From contig NZ_JMCL01000069.1 in the NCBI RefSeq assembly GCF_000690905.1, positions 1 through 39,649 on the forward strand: a stretch of DNA of 39,649 nucleotides. The letters are read 5' to 3'. The notes beneath the pieces were generated by a model. It was given only the letters and a program-made list of their open reading frames with translations, searched no databases and had not been told where the DNA came from. Below are positions 26,265-34,639 of this stretch, piece after piece. Every line of letters starts with the position of its first letter. Within the stretch, counting starts at the first letter, position 1. Source of the DNA: Pseudomonas sp. Ant30-3 (GTDB taxonomy: Bacteria; Pseudomonadota; Gammaproteobacteria; Pseudomonadales; Pseudomonadaceae). The translations under genes and the position numbers were made by a program.

Positions 26265-26708
26265 ATGAGTCTGTGGCGTACCACTCCCAATATCGAACAA
26301 CTGAACGCGATTCAGAAAAACACCATCGGCGAAGTGCTGGATATCCGCTTCGAATCCTTCGATGAAGAATCCCTGACCGCGAGCATGGTCATCGACCACC
26401 GCACTCATCAGCCATACGGCCTCCTGCACGGTGGCGCTTCGGTGGTGCTGGCCGAGTCTGTGGGTTCGATGGCCAGTTATCTATGCATCGATGCCAGCAA
26501 GTTTTACTGCGTCGGCCTGGAAATCAACGCCAACCACCTGCGCGGGCTGCGCAGCGGGCGCGTCACAGCGGTGGCCCGGCCGATTCACATCGGGCGCACC
26601 ACGCATGTCTGGGATATTCGCCTGACCAGTGATGAGGGCAAGGCCAGTTGTGTCTCGCGGCTGACCATGGCGGTGGTGCCGCTGGGGGAGACGCCGCCGG
26701 ATAGATAG
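26265..26708 (+). CDS. Hotdog-fold thioesterase (PaaI/YdiI type)
   Basis: A 147-residue hotdog-fold acyl-CoA thioesterase. HQPYGLLHGGASVVLAESVGS holds the family core, with the likely catalytic Glu in LAESVGS and the HGG turn that binds substrate. GLEINANHLR and VTAVARPIHIGRTTHVWDI are the later conserved strands. The closest well-studied relatives are YdiI/MenI and YbdB/EntH; the substrate here is not known. An AAAGGA precedes the ATG. It lies downstream of the acyl-CoA ligase, and its 3' end faces the Rhs-type gene at a 26-bp gap. Confidence 0.87.
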   Translation: MSLWRTTPNIEQLNAIQKNTIGEVLDIRFESFDEESLTASMVIDHRTHQPYGLLHGGASVVLAESVGSMASYLCIDASKFYCVGLEINANHLRGLRSGRVTAVARPIHIGRTTHVWDIRLTSDEGKASCVSRLTMAVVPLGETPPDR

Positions 26709-26734
26709 ACACCAGGCTGGTTCTGTCATCGGAA

Positions 26735-29701
26735 TCATCCATTAAGGCTATTGCGTCTGGCGATGTTTCCATTGCTGAGTCGGGGCTGCGTCGACTGGAC
26801 GTCTGACCGGGTGTTTTCCACAATATCCGGGCTTATTAGAGCTAGCCCATTTTGCGTGCCCTGCATGATGGGGGCACGGTAGGCGGCGAGTCCCGTCAAA
26901 GCACCGGCCACGGCTCCGCTTATTATGTTGGCTGACATCGAGCGCGCCGCCACCGGTAAACCTGTGAGGGCCGTGGTCGCAGCATCAACCGCCAAGCTCA
27001 CTCCGAGCACGTACTCGCTGGTGGCTATCCTGCCAGCCGCTCCGAACGCGGTGTCGCTCACTGGCGGGCTCTGAAACACCTCCCCGGCGGGGACGTAGGC
27101 GGCTCCCGAGCGTCGTGATCGCCACCAAGCGCCCGCGAACCCGTCGGCACCCGCTATCAAAGCATCCACACTAATGCGGAGAGTCGCCGGAATAAATTGA
27201 CCCAACGCACCGTTGATCACGTTAGTAGTAACGAACGCAAGGGCAGTTCGGTTTATGGCAGGCATGCGCTGTCTTAATCCAACCTCACCCCAGGAATAGT
27301 TCTCTCCTGCTCTTCTCATTATTTGCAGAAAGATCTCTCGGGTAATGGCGCCAGCTGCCGCACCGATTCGTTGGACCACTATTTGGTTCAGCGCTGGCTC
27401 CTCTCCTTCCACCTCAGCACCACTGCTCCACAATGCCGCTGAAACTCCGACTCCCCCCCCGACCAAACCGCCAAAAACCGACGCATGGGGGTGAAGGTGG
27501 GCGGCCACGCCTGTTCCGACGATCCCGACTGAAACCGCGTCGAGCACGCCCGCGATCCCTGCCAGCACATTATTATTACTTTGGCTCGGTGTTAGGGTAT
27601 TAAGTGCGGTAACGGTGGACACCTCAACAATCCCGGCAATGGTTCGGGCCGTAAAATCGCGCAAAAAGGCTGATCCCGCGGCATTGCGCCGTTGCGTATC
27701 TGTTGATGAATGCTCATCTTGCAGTCCGGCAATGTCCACGTGACCCACCGGGTTCGCGTGGACAAACGCATAAAGATTCAAGCCGTCGGCCACTCCTGCA
27801 GGATCCGCACTCAACCAGCGCTGACACCACGGCGCGTAATACCGGAACCCGTAGTAATACAGCCCGGTAGCGTCCCGTTCCTGCCCTGAGTAGCGAAGCG
27901 TCTTGTAATCAGCTTCCAACCGGCTGCGCCCGGCCCACCAGCAAGTACCGCCGTACGGGTAGAAGCTTTCCCGGGAGATCAGCCGGCCGGCTGCGTCCAG
28001 TTCGAGGGTGCATGAGTTCAAGTGATCGGTGAAGCTGTAGCGCTGCTGGTCCTGGGCAATGTCCGAGTCAGGTTTCTTTTCCCAATGCAGAATCTGCACT
28101 GTGCCGCGCCCGGCCTTGATCGTGATGACATGCAGGACTTCGTCGGCACTGCTGCGAATTTCCAGGCCCGGCAAGTAGCGGGTTTCGTGGGTGCGCGTCA
28201 ACGTGCCGGTGTAGGTCTGGCGGATTTTTCTCAGGCGTTGACCGCTGCCGTCGTAGCAGTAGAGCTCGGTGTCATCGGGTTCGTCCTGGCGAATGACCTG
28301 GCTAACCTGACGCAACTGATTACGCAAGTCCCACTGCAAACGCTGCCCGGGTTGCAGCCAGATGCGGTTGCCATTGGCATCATGACCTGCAGCGATTTCT
28401 GCTTCGTCCGGCAACTCGCCGTCGAGCCTTTGCGGCAGGGAGCGGTTACTGATTTGGGCGATGGCCGTGCGCTCGGTACGGTTCGTTTCACCCGCCTGGT
28501 GGTGCATGGACAGCAAGTTACCCGCCTCATCATAAGTATAGATTCTGCTGTAATTTTCCATTTGCCCGGGGTCGGGTACTGACTGAAACTCGGGCAATTG
28601 CGGGCCACCGGGCGCATTGCGCAACTGCCGGCCGCGGGCTTCGATCAATCGATAGAGACTGTCGTATGCATAACGGTTGATCGTTTCGATGCGCTGGTTG
28701 CGATGAAAGTGAACGGGATTGGCTGCATCTGTCAGGCTGGTGATATTGCCCGCCGGGTCGTAAACATAACTCAGGTCTTGCAGCGCGGGCTGCCCCGGCA
28801 GACCCGCTGTCAGCTGCTCCAGTCGGCCATTTTCAGAGCTGAATATCGCGCTCGATATCACGCCGTTTCCCGCGCGCTGCCGTTCGACCAGGCCCAGGGC
28901 GTTGTATTGGATTTCACTCAGCAGTGGCGTTGTCTCGGTGCTGTCGGCCAGTCTCAGTCCAACGGCTTTCAGCTGCGCTGCGCAGGTATGACTGGAAATT
29001 TGCACATTGCCTTGTGCATCGATCTGTTTGATCGGCTCCCCTGCAGCATTGCAGTGGATGCGCGTAAGTGCCGGTTGATCCTCAAGGAATCCATCCCGTT
29101 CGGTTTCATCTTTCGGCCAGTCGACCGGCCATTGCGGATCGTTGATAAAGGTCCGGCTGTGTTCCAGTGGGATGCCGGCCAGCCCGAACTGGAAAAAGTG
29201 CAGAGTGCCTGCTGTGTCATCCTGCCTGATCAACCGACCACGGCGGTTCTGATTGTCATCGGTGTTGGCATCCGCATAGGCAAAGCGGGCGATACATCGC
29301 TCGGGTTCGCAGTGGGCATTCTCGAATACGGCAACCGGACGACGCAGGCTGTCATGGAGGGTTCGGCTGTGGCTGAGCTTGCGATCCCAACCCTCAACGC
29401 CAGTCCCGTCCACACTCAATAATCCCAGGCGCCAACCGGCATCATTGTTATCGGACAGCAGCAGGGCGCCGCCAAGACTGTGCACGTTGATCTGGCTGGC
29501 AGCGGTGTTGCCCTTGCGATGCAACAAAAACAGCCGCGGATCGCGACTGAGTACTGCGCGACCGACGACGTCGTTGATCTGCTGAGTAACGTGGCTGTCC
29601 GGGACAGCCACCGCTCGGTCGCGCCGGTGATACGCGACACCGCGCACGCTCAACCCGCGAGGGTCGATCGCGGCAATGGCGGGCGTGTTGGCGTTGATCA
29701 T
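26735..29701 (-). CDS. TccC/Rhs-type toxin with an unrecognised C-terminal domain
   Basis: A 988-residue protein of the insecticidal-toxin C-subunit (TccC/SepC) type. The N-terminus (NTPAIAAIDPRGLSVRGVAY..., DPRLF at 54-58) is the TccC signature. YD/RHS repeats run to about residue 580, with YDPAGNITSL and YTYDEAGNLLSM. The RHS-associated core (about 600-660) contains GLYYYGFRYYAPWCQRWLSA and the DPAG...NLYAFV...DIAGL motif, after which these proteins cleave themselves. Residues 661-988 form the variable tip. It is glycine- and alanine-rich with hydrophobic stretches (GLVGGGVGVSAALW; IISGAVAGALTGLAAY), and I do not recognise a known toxin fold. No TcA or TcB gene and no immunity-like gene is adjacent, so it is an orphan C subunit. 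The start has a weak ribosome site. Confidence 0.85.
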   Translation of the reverse strand: MINANTPAIAAIDPRGLSVRGVAYHRRDRAVAVPDSHVTQQINDVVGRAVLSRDPRLFLLHRKGNTAASQINVHSLGGALLLSDNNDAGWRLGLLSVDGTGVEGWDRKLSHSRTLHDSLRRPVAVFENAHCEPERCIARFAYADANTDDNQNRRGRLIRQDDTAGTLHFFQFGLAGIPLEHSRTFINDPQWPVDWPKDETERDGFLEDQPALTRIHCNAAGEPIKQIDAQGNVQISSHTCAAQLKAVGLRLADSTETTPLLSEIQYNALGLVERQRAGNGVISSAIFSSENGRLEQLTAGLPGQPALQDLSYVYDPAGNITSLTDAANPVHFHRNQRIETINRYAYDSLYRLIEARGRQLRNAPGGPQLPEFQSVPDPGQMENYSRIYTYDEAGNLLSMHHQAGETNRTERTAIAQISNRSLPQRLDGELPDEAEIAAGHDANGNRIWLQPGQRLQWDLRNQLRQVSQVIRQDEPDDTELYCYDGSGQRLRKIRQTYTGTLTRTHETRYLPGLEIRSSADEVLHVITIKAGRGTVQILHWEKKPDSDIAQDQQRYSFTDHLNSCTLELDAAGRLISRESFYPYGGTCWWAGRSRLEADYKTLRYSGQERDATGLYYYGFRYYAPWCQRWLSADPAGVADGLNLYAFVHANPVGHVDIAGLQDEHSSTDTQRRNAAGSAFLRDFTARTIAGIVEVSTVTALNTLTPSQSNNNVLAGIAGVLDAVSVGIVGTGVAAHLHPHASVFGGLVGGGVGVSAALWSSGAEVEGEEPALNQIVVQRIGAAAGAITREIFLQIMRRAGENYSWGEVGLRQRMPAINRTALAFVTTNVINGALGQFIPATLRISVDALIAGADGFAGAWWRSRRSGAAYVPAGEVFQSPPVSDTAFGAAGRIATSEYVLGVSLAVDAATTALTGLPVAARSMSANIISGAVAGALTGLAAYRAPIMQGTQNGLALISPDIVENTRSDVQSTQPRLSNGNIARRNSLNG

Positions 29702-29736
29702 GGCAAACGATTATCCGGCGGTGGCGACCGTGTTGT

Positions 29737-29764
29737 TATCTACCTCGCCGAGGGTCGCGGTCAA
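29737..29764 (-). promoter_or_regulatory. Sigma70-like promoter of the TccC-type gene
   Basis: On the minus strand TTGACC (29759-29764) and TAGATA (29737-29742) are spaced by 16 bases. The start of the Rhs-type gene is about 35 bases downstream. The adjoining ACTGTCA palindrome touches the -35 box. Confidence 0.5.
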
Positions 29765-29781
29765 CTGTCACAAATGACAGT
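29764..29781. promoter_or_regulatory. ACTGTCA-CAAA-TGACAGT palindrome, toxin-hydrolase intergenic region
   Basis: Two perfect 7-base arms surround CAAA. A third ACTGTCAT half-site lies at 29803-29810. The palindrome overlaps the edge of the -35 box of the minus-strand toxin gene and sits about 110 bases upstream of the plus-strand hydrolase start, so one regulator could govern both. I do not know a regulator with this site. Confidence 0.5.
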
Positions 29782-29890
29782 GGCGACCATAGCCACGGCG
29801 CGACTGTCATCATTCCTGGCAGTTACGGTCATTGCACAGCGCGTCTGCCATGCGGACAATCGGGCTTTGTTTTGTGAATGGAATGCCGGT

Positions 29891-30697
29891 ATGTCGCAGC
29901 AGATTTTTTTCGCCCACGCCAACGGTTTTCCCTCGGGAACCTACGGCAAGCTGTTCGCGGCGATGGCGCCCGAATATCAGGTGACGCATCTGGAGCAGCA
30001 TGCTCACGACCCGCGCTTCCCGGCCGACGACAATTGGCACAATCTGGTGGACGAGCTGATCCATCATCTTGAGCAGCAGGCGCAGCCGGTCTGGGGTGTC
30101 GGCCATTCCCTCGGTGGCGTGCTGCACCTGCATGCGGCATTGCGTTGTCCGCAGCTGTATCGCGGCGTGGTGATGCTCGATTCACCGGTGTTGACCCGTA
30201 CCGATCAGTGGGTGATCCGCGCGGCCAAGCGTTTTGGTTTTATCGATCGCCTGACGCCGGCCGGTCGCACTTTGGGTCGTCGTGAAGAATTCACCGATCT
30301 GGAGTCTGCGCGAACCTATTTCGCCGGCAAGACGTTGTTTCGGGGTTTTGATCCGGAATGTTTCGATGCCTACCTTCAACACGGTTTGCACAAGGTCGGC
30401 GACACGCTGCGGCTGCGCTTCGACCCGGCCACGGAAATCAGCATATATCGGGGCGTGCCGCATACCAGTCCGGGGCGCGCACGCCAGCTGCAGGTGCCGC
30501 TTGCCGTGGTGCGCGGGCATAAAAGCCGCGTTGTCATGCGCCATCACACCAGTGCCGTTGGCCGCATGCCGTTGGGTGAAACCCTGACCATGCCCGGTGG
30601 CCATATGTTTCCACTCGAGCGTCCACAGGAAACGGCGATCTTGCTGAAAAACCTGTTCAATCGCTGGGATGCGCGCCGACAGAAGGATTGCGCATGA
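29891..30697 (+). CDS. Alpha/beta hydrolase
   Basis: A 268-residue alpha/beta-hydrolase-fold protein. The nucleophile elbow is GVGHSLGG with Ser73, the oxyanion HANGFPSGTY loop is at about 9-18, and the likely catalytic His is in MPGGHMFPLE near the C-terminus. There is no signal peptide, so it is cytoplasmic. A longer open frame reaches upstream, but MSQQIFFAHANG is the natural family start. The substrate is unknown. Its stop overlaps the next hydrolase's ATG (ATGA), so both are coupled. In PAO1 two hydrolases (PA1621-PA1622) occupy this place, from memory. Confidence 0.85.
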   Translation: MSQQIFFAHANGFPSGTYGKLFAAMAPEYQVTHLEQHAHDPRFPADDNWHNLVDELIHHLEQQAQPVWGVGHSLGGVLHLHAALRCPQLYRGVVMLDSPVLTRTDQWVIRAAKRFGFIDRLTPAGRTLGRREEFTDLESARTYFAGKTLFRGFDPECFDAYLQHGLHKVGDTLRLRFDPATEISIYRGVPHTSPGRARQLQVPLAVVRGHKSRVVMRHHTSAVGRMPLGETLTMPGGHMFPLERPQETAILLKNLFNRWDARRQKDCA

Positions 30698-31545
30698 ACG
30701 GCGTGGAAGAAGTCCGTCTGAATTTGCCGCACATTGAGTTGGCAGCACACCTGTCAGGTCCCGAAAACGGTTTGCCGGTGATCGCTCTGCATGGCTGGCT
30801 GGACAATGCCAACAGCTTTGCAAGGTTGGCGCCGAAGCTGGAAGGGCTGCGGATTATTGCGCTGGACATGGCGGGTCACGGCCATTCCGGGCATCGACCG
30901 ACCGGTGCCGGGTACGCCATGTGGGACTACGCCCATGACGTACTGCAAGTGGCCGAGCAACTGGGCTTGAAGCGCTTCGCGTTGATGGGGCACTCCATGG
31001 GCGCCATCGTGTCGTTGATCATTGCCGGCTCTTTGCCAGAACGCGTCACGCATCTGGCCTTGATCGACGGCGTGATTCCTCCTACAGACAAAGGCGAAAA
31101 CGCTGCCGAGCGCATGGGCATGGCCCTGCAGGCGCAACTGGACCTGCGGGAGAAGCGCAAACCGGTCTACGCCACGCTGGACCGCGCCATCGAAGCGCGC
31201 ATGAAAGGTCTGGTGGCGGTCAGTCGCGAAGCGGCCGAGCTGCTGGCTCAGCGGGGTCTGATGCCGGTGCCGGGCGGTTACACCTGGCGCACCGATAACC
31301 GTCTGACGCTGCCTTCGCCCCTGCGTCTTACCAGCGAGCAGGCAATGGCCTTCGTGGCGCGTGTCAGTTGCCCAACCACTCTTGTTGTCGCTGCAGACGG
31401 CATGCTCGCCAAGCATTCCGAGCTGCTCGACCCGTTGCCATTCAGCCGGGAGCAACTGCCGGGCGGCCATCATTTACACTTGAATGATGACTGCGGCGCC
31501 AACCTTGTCGCAGACTGTTTCAATCGCTTCTTCGCTGTTCCTTGA
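30694..31545 (+). CDS. Alpha/beta hydrolase
   Basis: A 283-residue second alpha/beta hydrolase. The oxyanion HGWLDNANSF follows strand beta3, the nucleophile elbow is MGHSMGA with Ser101, and a C-terminal GGHHLHLN carries the likely catalytic His. AAGGA precedes the ATG at 30694, which overlaps the upstream stop by four bases. It is unlike the first hydrolase beyond the fold, so the pair is not a simple recent duplication. A TTG start six bases earlier is possible. The substrate is unknown. Confidence 0.87.
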   Translation: MNGVEEVRLNLPHIELAAHLSGPENGLPVIALHGWLDNANSFARLAPKLEGLRIIALDMAGHGHSGHRPTGAGYAMWDYAHDVLQVAEQLGLKRFALMGHSMGAIVSLIIAGSLPERVTHLALIDGVIPPTDKGENAAERMGMALQAQLDLREKRKPVYATLDRAIEARMKGLVAVSREAAELLAQRGLMPVPGGYTWRTDNRLTLPSPLRLTSEQAMAFVARVSCPTTLVVAADGMLAKHSELLDPLPFSREQLPGGHHLHLNDDCGANLVADCFNRFFAVP

Positions 31546-31595
31546 CTTGAGCGAGGCAACTGCCGAGGCTGGGCGGGTTGAAATGGGAGACAACC

Positions 31596-31805
31596 ATGAT
31601 AGATCTCTATACCGCTGCGACCCCGAATGGCCACAAGGTCTCTATCGTGCTCGAGGAACTCGGCCTGCCCCACACAGTGCATGCCCGCAGTTTCGACATA
31701 AAGGAAAACAGATACCTCAAGACGGTGCAGCGAGCATTGCCGATGCCGAAACGCATCGATGACGCCCGCGCCGTCAAAGGTGCCCAGGCCATGTTGATCC
31801 GATGA
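31596..31805 (+). pseudogene. Internally deleted glutathione S-transferase relic
   Basis: A 69-codon frame starting [20 protein letters not shown], the exact opening of GSTs of the YfcG/YghU kind (normally about 200-230 residues). After about 36 residues (…SFDIKEN) the sequence jumps to a piece that looks like the end of such a protein ([10 protein letters not shown]...AQAMLIR). The thioredoxin-like domain is cut short and the helical domain is missing, so it cannot be an active GST. The deletion kept the frame. A GGGAGA ribosome site remains, and the stop overlaps the next gene's ATG, so the relic may still serve to couple translation of the DUF4892 gene. Whether it is expressed is not known. 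Confidence 0.75.
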
Positions 31806-32620
31806 ACCTGCCTATGCGATTTCTCGGTGTAATGGCTTTGTGCAGTTTCAGTCCTCTCCTGTTTGCTGCCGATGTACCTGGCAGTCAGGATCTGCCGATC
31901 GTGCCGCGTATGGTCGATGCGCAAATTGTCGACTATCGCCCCGCGGCTGAGCTCGAGCGCATCTACCCTTTGGGTTCGATTCGCAAGATCAGCGGCCAGC
32001 TACGTTTCGACGCAGAGGTCAGCGCCCGCGGTCAGGCGACGTCGGTGACTTACGAGCTACCGCCGGAGCATTCTTCAAATGCGGCATTCACGGCTGCTCG
32101 CGAAGCACTGCAAGAGCAAGGCGCAGAGCTGTTGTTCTGGTGTCAGGCGCGTGATTGTGGCGAGAGCAGCCTTTGGGCCAACGATGTGTTCAGCAACGCC
32201 AAACTGTACGGCGCCGATGATCAGCAAGCCTATCTGCTGCTGAGGCTGGCTGCGCCGCAGGACAACACGCTGGTCGCGCTTTACGGCATCACTCGCGGCA
32301 ATCGCAAAGCCTATCTGCATGTCGAACAGTTCGACGCTGCAGCGCCGCTGGGCGAGCTGCTGCCGACCTCCGCAACGTTGCTGCGCCAGCTCAAAAGTAC
32401 CGGCGAGCTTAATTTCCCCAAATTGACCCAGGCGCCGGATGAAATCTGGCTGCGCTTGCTCTCGCGCGGTCTGAATCTGGACACCGGCTTGCGGGTGGCG
32501 GTTTCCGGGCCAAATGCCGAAGCCTGGCGTCAGGCCTTGATGGGGCAGGGCGTGCGGGCAGCGCGAATGGAGACAGGCAGTGTCGAAGGCTCTGGCTTGC
32601 GCATCGAGCTGTTGCGTTAA
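31802..32620 (+). CDS. DUF4892 exported protein
   Basis: A 272-residue exported protein of the DUF4892 family, unknown function. The signal peptide [20 protein letters not shown] ends near LLFAA (about residue 23). The mature part contains a [20 protein letters not shown] segment, a paired Cys ([11 protein letters not shown]), which may form a disulfide, and a C-terminal region ending SGLRIELLR. The ATG at 31802 overlaps the GST relic's stop; MRFLGVM four codons later is an alternative. The C-terminal half from about 210 has the look of an OmpA-like or SPOR-like small fold, but I cannot assign it. Confidence 0.8.
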   Translation: MNLPMRFLGVMALCSFSPLLFAADVPGSQDLPIVPRMVDAQIVDYRPAAELERIYPLGSIRKISGQLRFDAEVSARGQATSVTYELPPEHSSNAAFTAAREALQEQGAELLFWCQARDCGESSLWANDVFSNAKLYGADDQQAYLLLRLAAPQDNTLVALYGITRGNRKAYLHVEQFDAAAPLGELLPTSATLLRQLKSTGELNFPKLTQAPDEIWLRLLSRGLNLDTGLRVAVSGPNAEAWRQALMGQGVRAARMETGSVEGSGLRIELLR

Positions 32621-32631
32621 GCTGTAGCAGG

Positions 32632-32652
32632 CGAACACGCCAGCCGTGTTCG
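32632..32652. terminator. Hairpin after the DUF4892 gene
   Basis: CGAACACG (32632-32639) and CGTGTTCG (32645-32652) form a perfect 8-bp stem with a 5-base loop, 11 bases after the stop. A T-rich run occurs only about 20 bases later. It may be a weak terminator or processing site, or a REP fragment, in front of the AI-2E-family gene. Confidence 0.4.
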
Positions 32653-32687
32653 TCCACTCCTTCTGACTGACTTTTTTCGAGAACCGG

Positions 32688-33743
32688 ATGATCAATAACG
32701 ATCGGCTGTTGGTGCAAATCCTGCTCCTGGTGCTGTTTGGCGCGAGCTTCTGGGTGATGGCGCCGTTCTGGTCGGCGATGTTCTGGGGGGCGGTGCTGGC
32801 GTTTGCCAGTTGGCCGCTGATGCGCTTGCTCACCCGGTGGCTCAATGGCCGGGAGGCCCTGGCGGCAGCGCTGCTGACCATGGGCTGGATGATTTTGGTG
32901 GCGGCGCCGTTGGTCTGGCTGGGTTTCAACCTGGCCGACCATGTACGCGATGCCACGGCCTTCATCAAGGACGTGCAGGTTGACGGACTGCCCGAGGCAC
33001 CCACCTGGCTGGGCGGTATTCCGCTGGTCGGGGAGCGGATCGTCGGTCTCTGGAACAGCATCGATCAGCAAGGCGCAGCGATGATGGTCTCGCTCAAACC
33101 TTATCTGGGACAGGTCGGGAACTGGCTGCTGGCGCGTAGCGCACAAATTGGCGGCGGCATACTCGAGCTGACGCTGAGCATCGTTTTCGTGTTCTTCTTT
33201 TACCGCGACGGGCCGCGATTGGCCGCGTTCGTCCATAGCCTGCTGCAGCGATTGATTGGTGATCGCGCCGGGTATTACATCGAACTGGTTGCTGGCACCG
33301 TGCAGCGGGTGGTGAACGGGGTGATCGGCACTGCCGCTGCCCAGGCCGTTCTGGCCTTGATCGGCTTCCTAATTGCCGGTGTCCCGGGTGCGTTGGTACT
33401 GGGTATCGTCACGTTCCTGCTCAGCCTGATTCCGATGGGCCCACCGCTGGTGTGGATCCCGGCCACGGCATGGCTGGCCTGGAAGGGTGATTATGGTTTG
33501 GCGATATTTCTCGGGTGCTGGGGCATGTTCATCATCAGCGGTGTCGACAACGTGCTCAAGCCATACCTCATCAGTCGCGGCGGCAATCTGCCGTTGGTGA
33601 TCGTGTTGCTTGGCGTGTTTGGCGGGCTGATCGCCTTCGGTTTCATCGGTCTGTTCATTGGGCCAACGTTGCTTGCCGTGGCATACAGCCTGTTGACCGA
33701 CTGGAGCAAGAGCCAGGCGCGAGTTGACGATCGCCGCCCCTGA
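32688..33743 (+). CDS. AI-2E family transporter (PerM/YdiK type)
   Basis: A 351-residue inner-membrane protein of the AI-2E/PerM family (PF01594). About eight membrane segments are visible: two near 10-45, one at 58-80, one near 160-180, then a cluster from about 207 to the end (GVIGTAAAQAVLALIGFLIA; VLGIVTFLLSLIPMGPPL; FLGCWGMFIISG; GGLIAFGFIGLFIGPTLLA). A PMGPP motif and the IGPTLLA end are typical. Few members are proven to export AI-2; others act as Na+(Li+)/H+ antiporters, so the substrate is open. The ATG at 32688 lies seven bases after a GAGAA. Confidence 0.87.
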   Translation: MINNDRLLVQILLLVLFGASFWVMAPFWSAMFWGAVLAFASWPLMRLLTRWLNGREALAAALLTMGWMILVAAPLVWLGFNLADHVRDATAFIKDVQVDGLPEAPTWLGGIPLVGERIVGLWNSIDQQGAAMMVSLKPYLGQVGNWLLARSAQIGGGILELTLSIVFVFFFYRDGPRLAAFVHSLLQRLIGDRAGYYIELVAGTVQRVVNGVIGTAAAQAVLALIGFLIAGVPGALVLGIVTFLLSLIPMGPPLVWIPATAWLAWKGDYGLAIFLGCWGMFIISGVDNVLKPYLISRGGNLPLVIVLLGVFGGLIAFGFIGLFIGPTLLAVAYSLLTDWSKSQARVDDRRP

Positions 33744-33837
33744 GGGATGAAACTCGACACAGTCGGCGCTAGGTCTAGTCTTGGTTGTGCGCCGACGATT
33801 CACCGATCATCGGGTCCCGCAGTCGCGCTGGTTCCGC

Positions 33838-33843
33838 TACAAT
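33838..33843 (+). promoter_or_regulatory. Candidate -10 box for pyrF
   Basis: TACAAT lies 34 bases before the pyrF ATG in the setting TTCCGC-TACAAT-GCGCGCC, closely like the gpsA -10 context. No convincing -35 is found. Confidence 0.4.
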
Positions 33844-33877
33844 GCGCGCCGATTTCATCCTGCCTGAGAGCCCGCCC

Positions 33878-34576
33878 ATGTCCGTCTGCCAGACTCCTAT
33901 CATCGTCGCCCTGGATTACCCCACCCGTGACGCCGCACTGAAGCTGGCCGACCAGTTGGACCCAAAATTGTGCCGGGTCAAAGTGGGTAAGGAACTGTTC
34001 ACCAGCTGCGCATCGGAAATCGTCGGCACCCTGCGTGACAAGGGCTTCGAAGTATTCCTGGACCTCAAGTTCCACGACATCCCGAACACCACCGCCATGG
34101 CGGTAAAGGCGGCGGCGGAGATGGGTGTGTGGATGGTCAATGTGCATTGCTCCGGCGGTTTGCGCATGATGGCTGCCTGCCGGGAAGTGCTCGACCAGCG
34201 TAGTGACCCGAAACCGCTGCTGATTGGTGTGACCGTGCTGACCAGCATGGAACGCGAGGATCTGGCGGGTATCGGTCTGGATATCGAGCCGCAGGAGCAG
34301 GTGCTGCGTCTGGCAGCCCTGGCAGAAAAGGCCGGGATGGATGGTCTGGTATGTTCGGCGCTGGAAGCCCAGGCGTTGAAGGCTGCGCATCCGTCGCTGC
34401 AACTGGTGACGCCGGGGATTCGTCCGGCGGGCAGCGCGCAGGATGATCAGCGGCGCATACTAACCCCGCGTCAGGCACTGGACGCCGGTTCCGACTATCT
34501 GGTAATCGGGCGTCCGATCAGTCAGGCGGCAGATCCGGCGAAGGCACTGGCGAACGTGGTGGCTGAACTGGCCTGA
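33878..34576 (+). CDS. pyrF: Orotidine 5'-phosphate decarboxylase
   Basis: A 232-residue TIM-barrel enzyme for the last step of UMP synthesis. The charged active-site network is present in [10 protein letters not shown]: Asp62, Lys64 and Asp67. The phosphate-binding end has [14 protein letters not shown] and YLVIGRPIS. Length and motifs match bacterial PyrF. An ATG 31 codons upstream lies before the candidate promoter and is not used. A perfect palindrome separates it from the convergent oxidoreductase gene. Confidence 0.96.
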   Translation: MSVCQTPIIVALDYPTRDAALKLADQLDPKLCRVKVGKELFTSCASEIVGTLRDKGFEVFLDLKFHDIPNTTAMAVKAAAEMGVWMVNVHCSGGLRMMAACREVLDQRSDPKPLLIGVTVLTSMEREDLAGIGLDIEPQEQVLRLAALAEKAGMDGLVCSALEAQALKAAHPSLQLVTPGIRPAGSAQDDQRRILTPRQALDAGSDYLVIGRPISQAADPAKALANVVAELA

Positions 34577-34591
34577 CCAGTCACTGAAGCA

Positions 34592-34613
34592 ATGTGGGAG
34601 CGCGCTCCCACAT
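34592..34613. terminator. Perfect 22-bp palindrome between convergent genes
   Basis: ATGTGGGAGCG and CGCTCCCACAT are perfectly complementary with no loop. It lies between the pyrF stop and the oxidoreductase stop and is the core of a common Pseudomonas REP type. There is no long T run, so it may act as a weak two-way terminator or as an RNA-stability element. Confidence 0.6.
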
Positions 34614-34639
34614 GTATATGATCGAACTTCAATCCCTCG

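Noticed and set aside
34577..34639. Small RNA gene between pyrF and the oxidoreductase
   Set aside because: Only the palindrome is present; there is no promoter and the space is too short.
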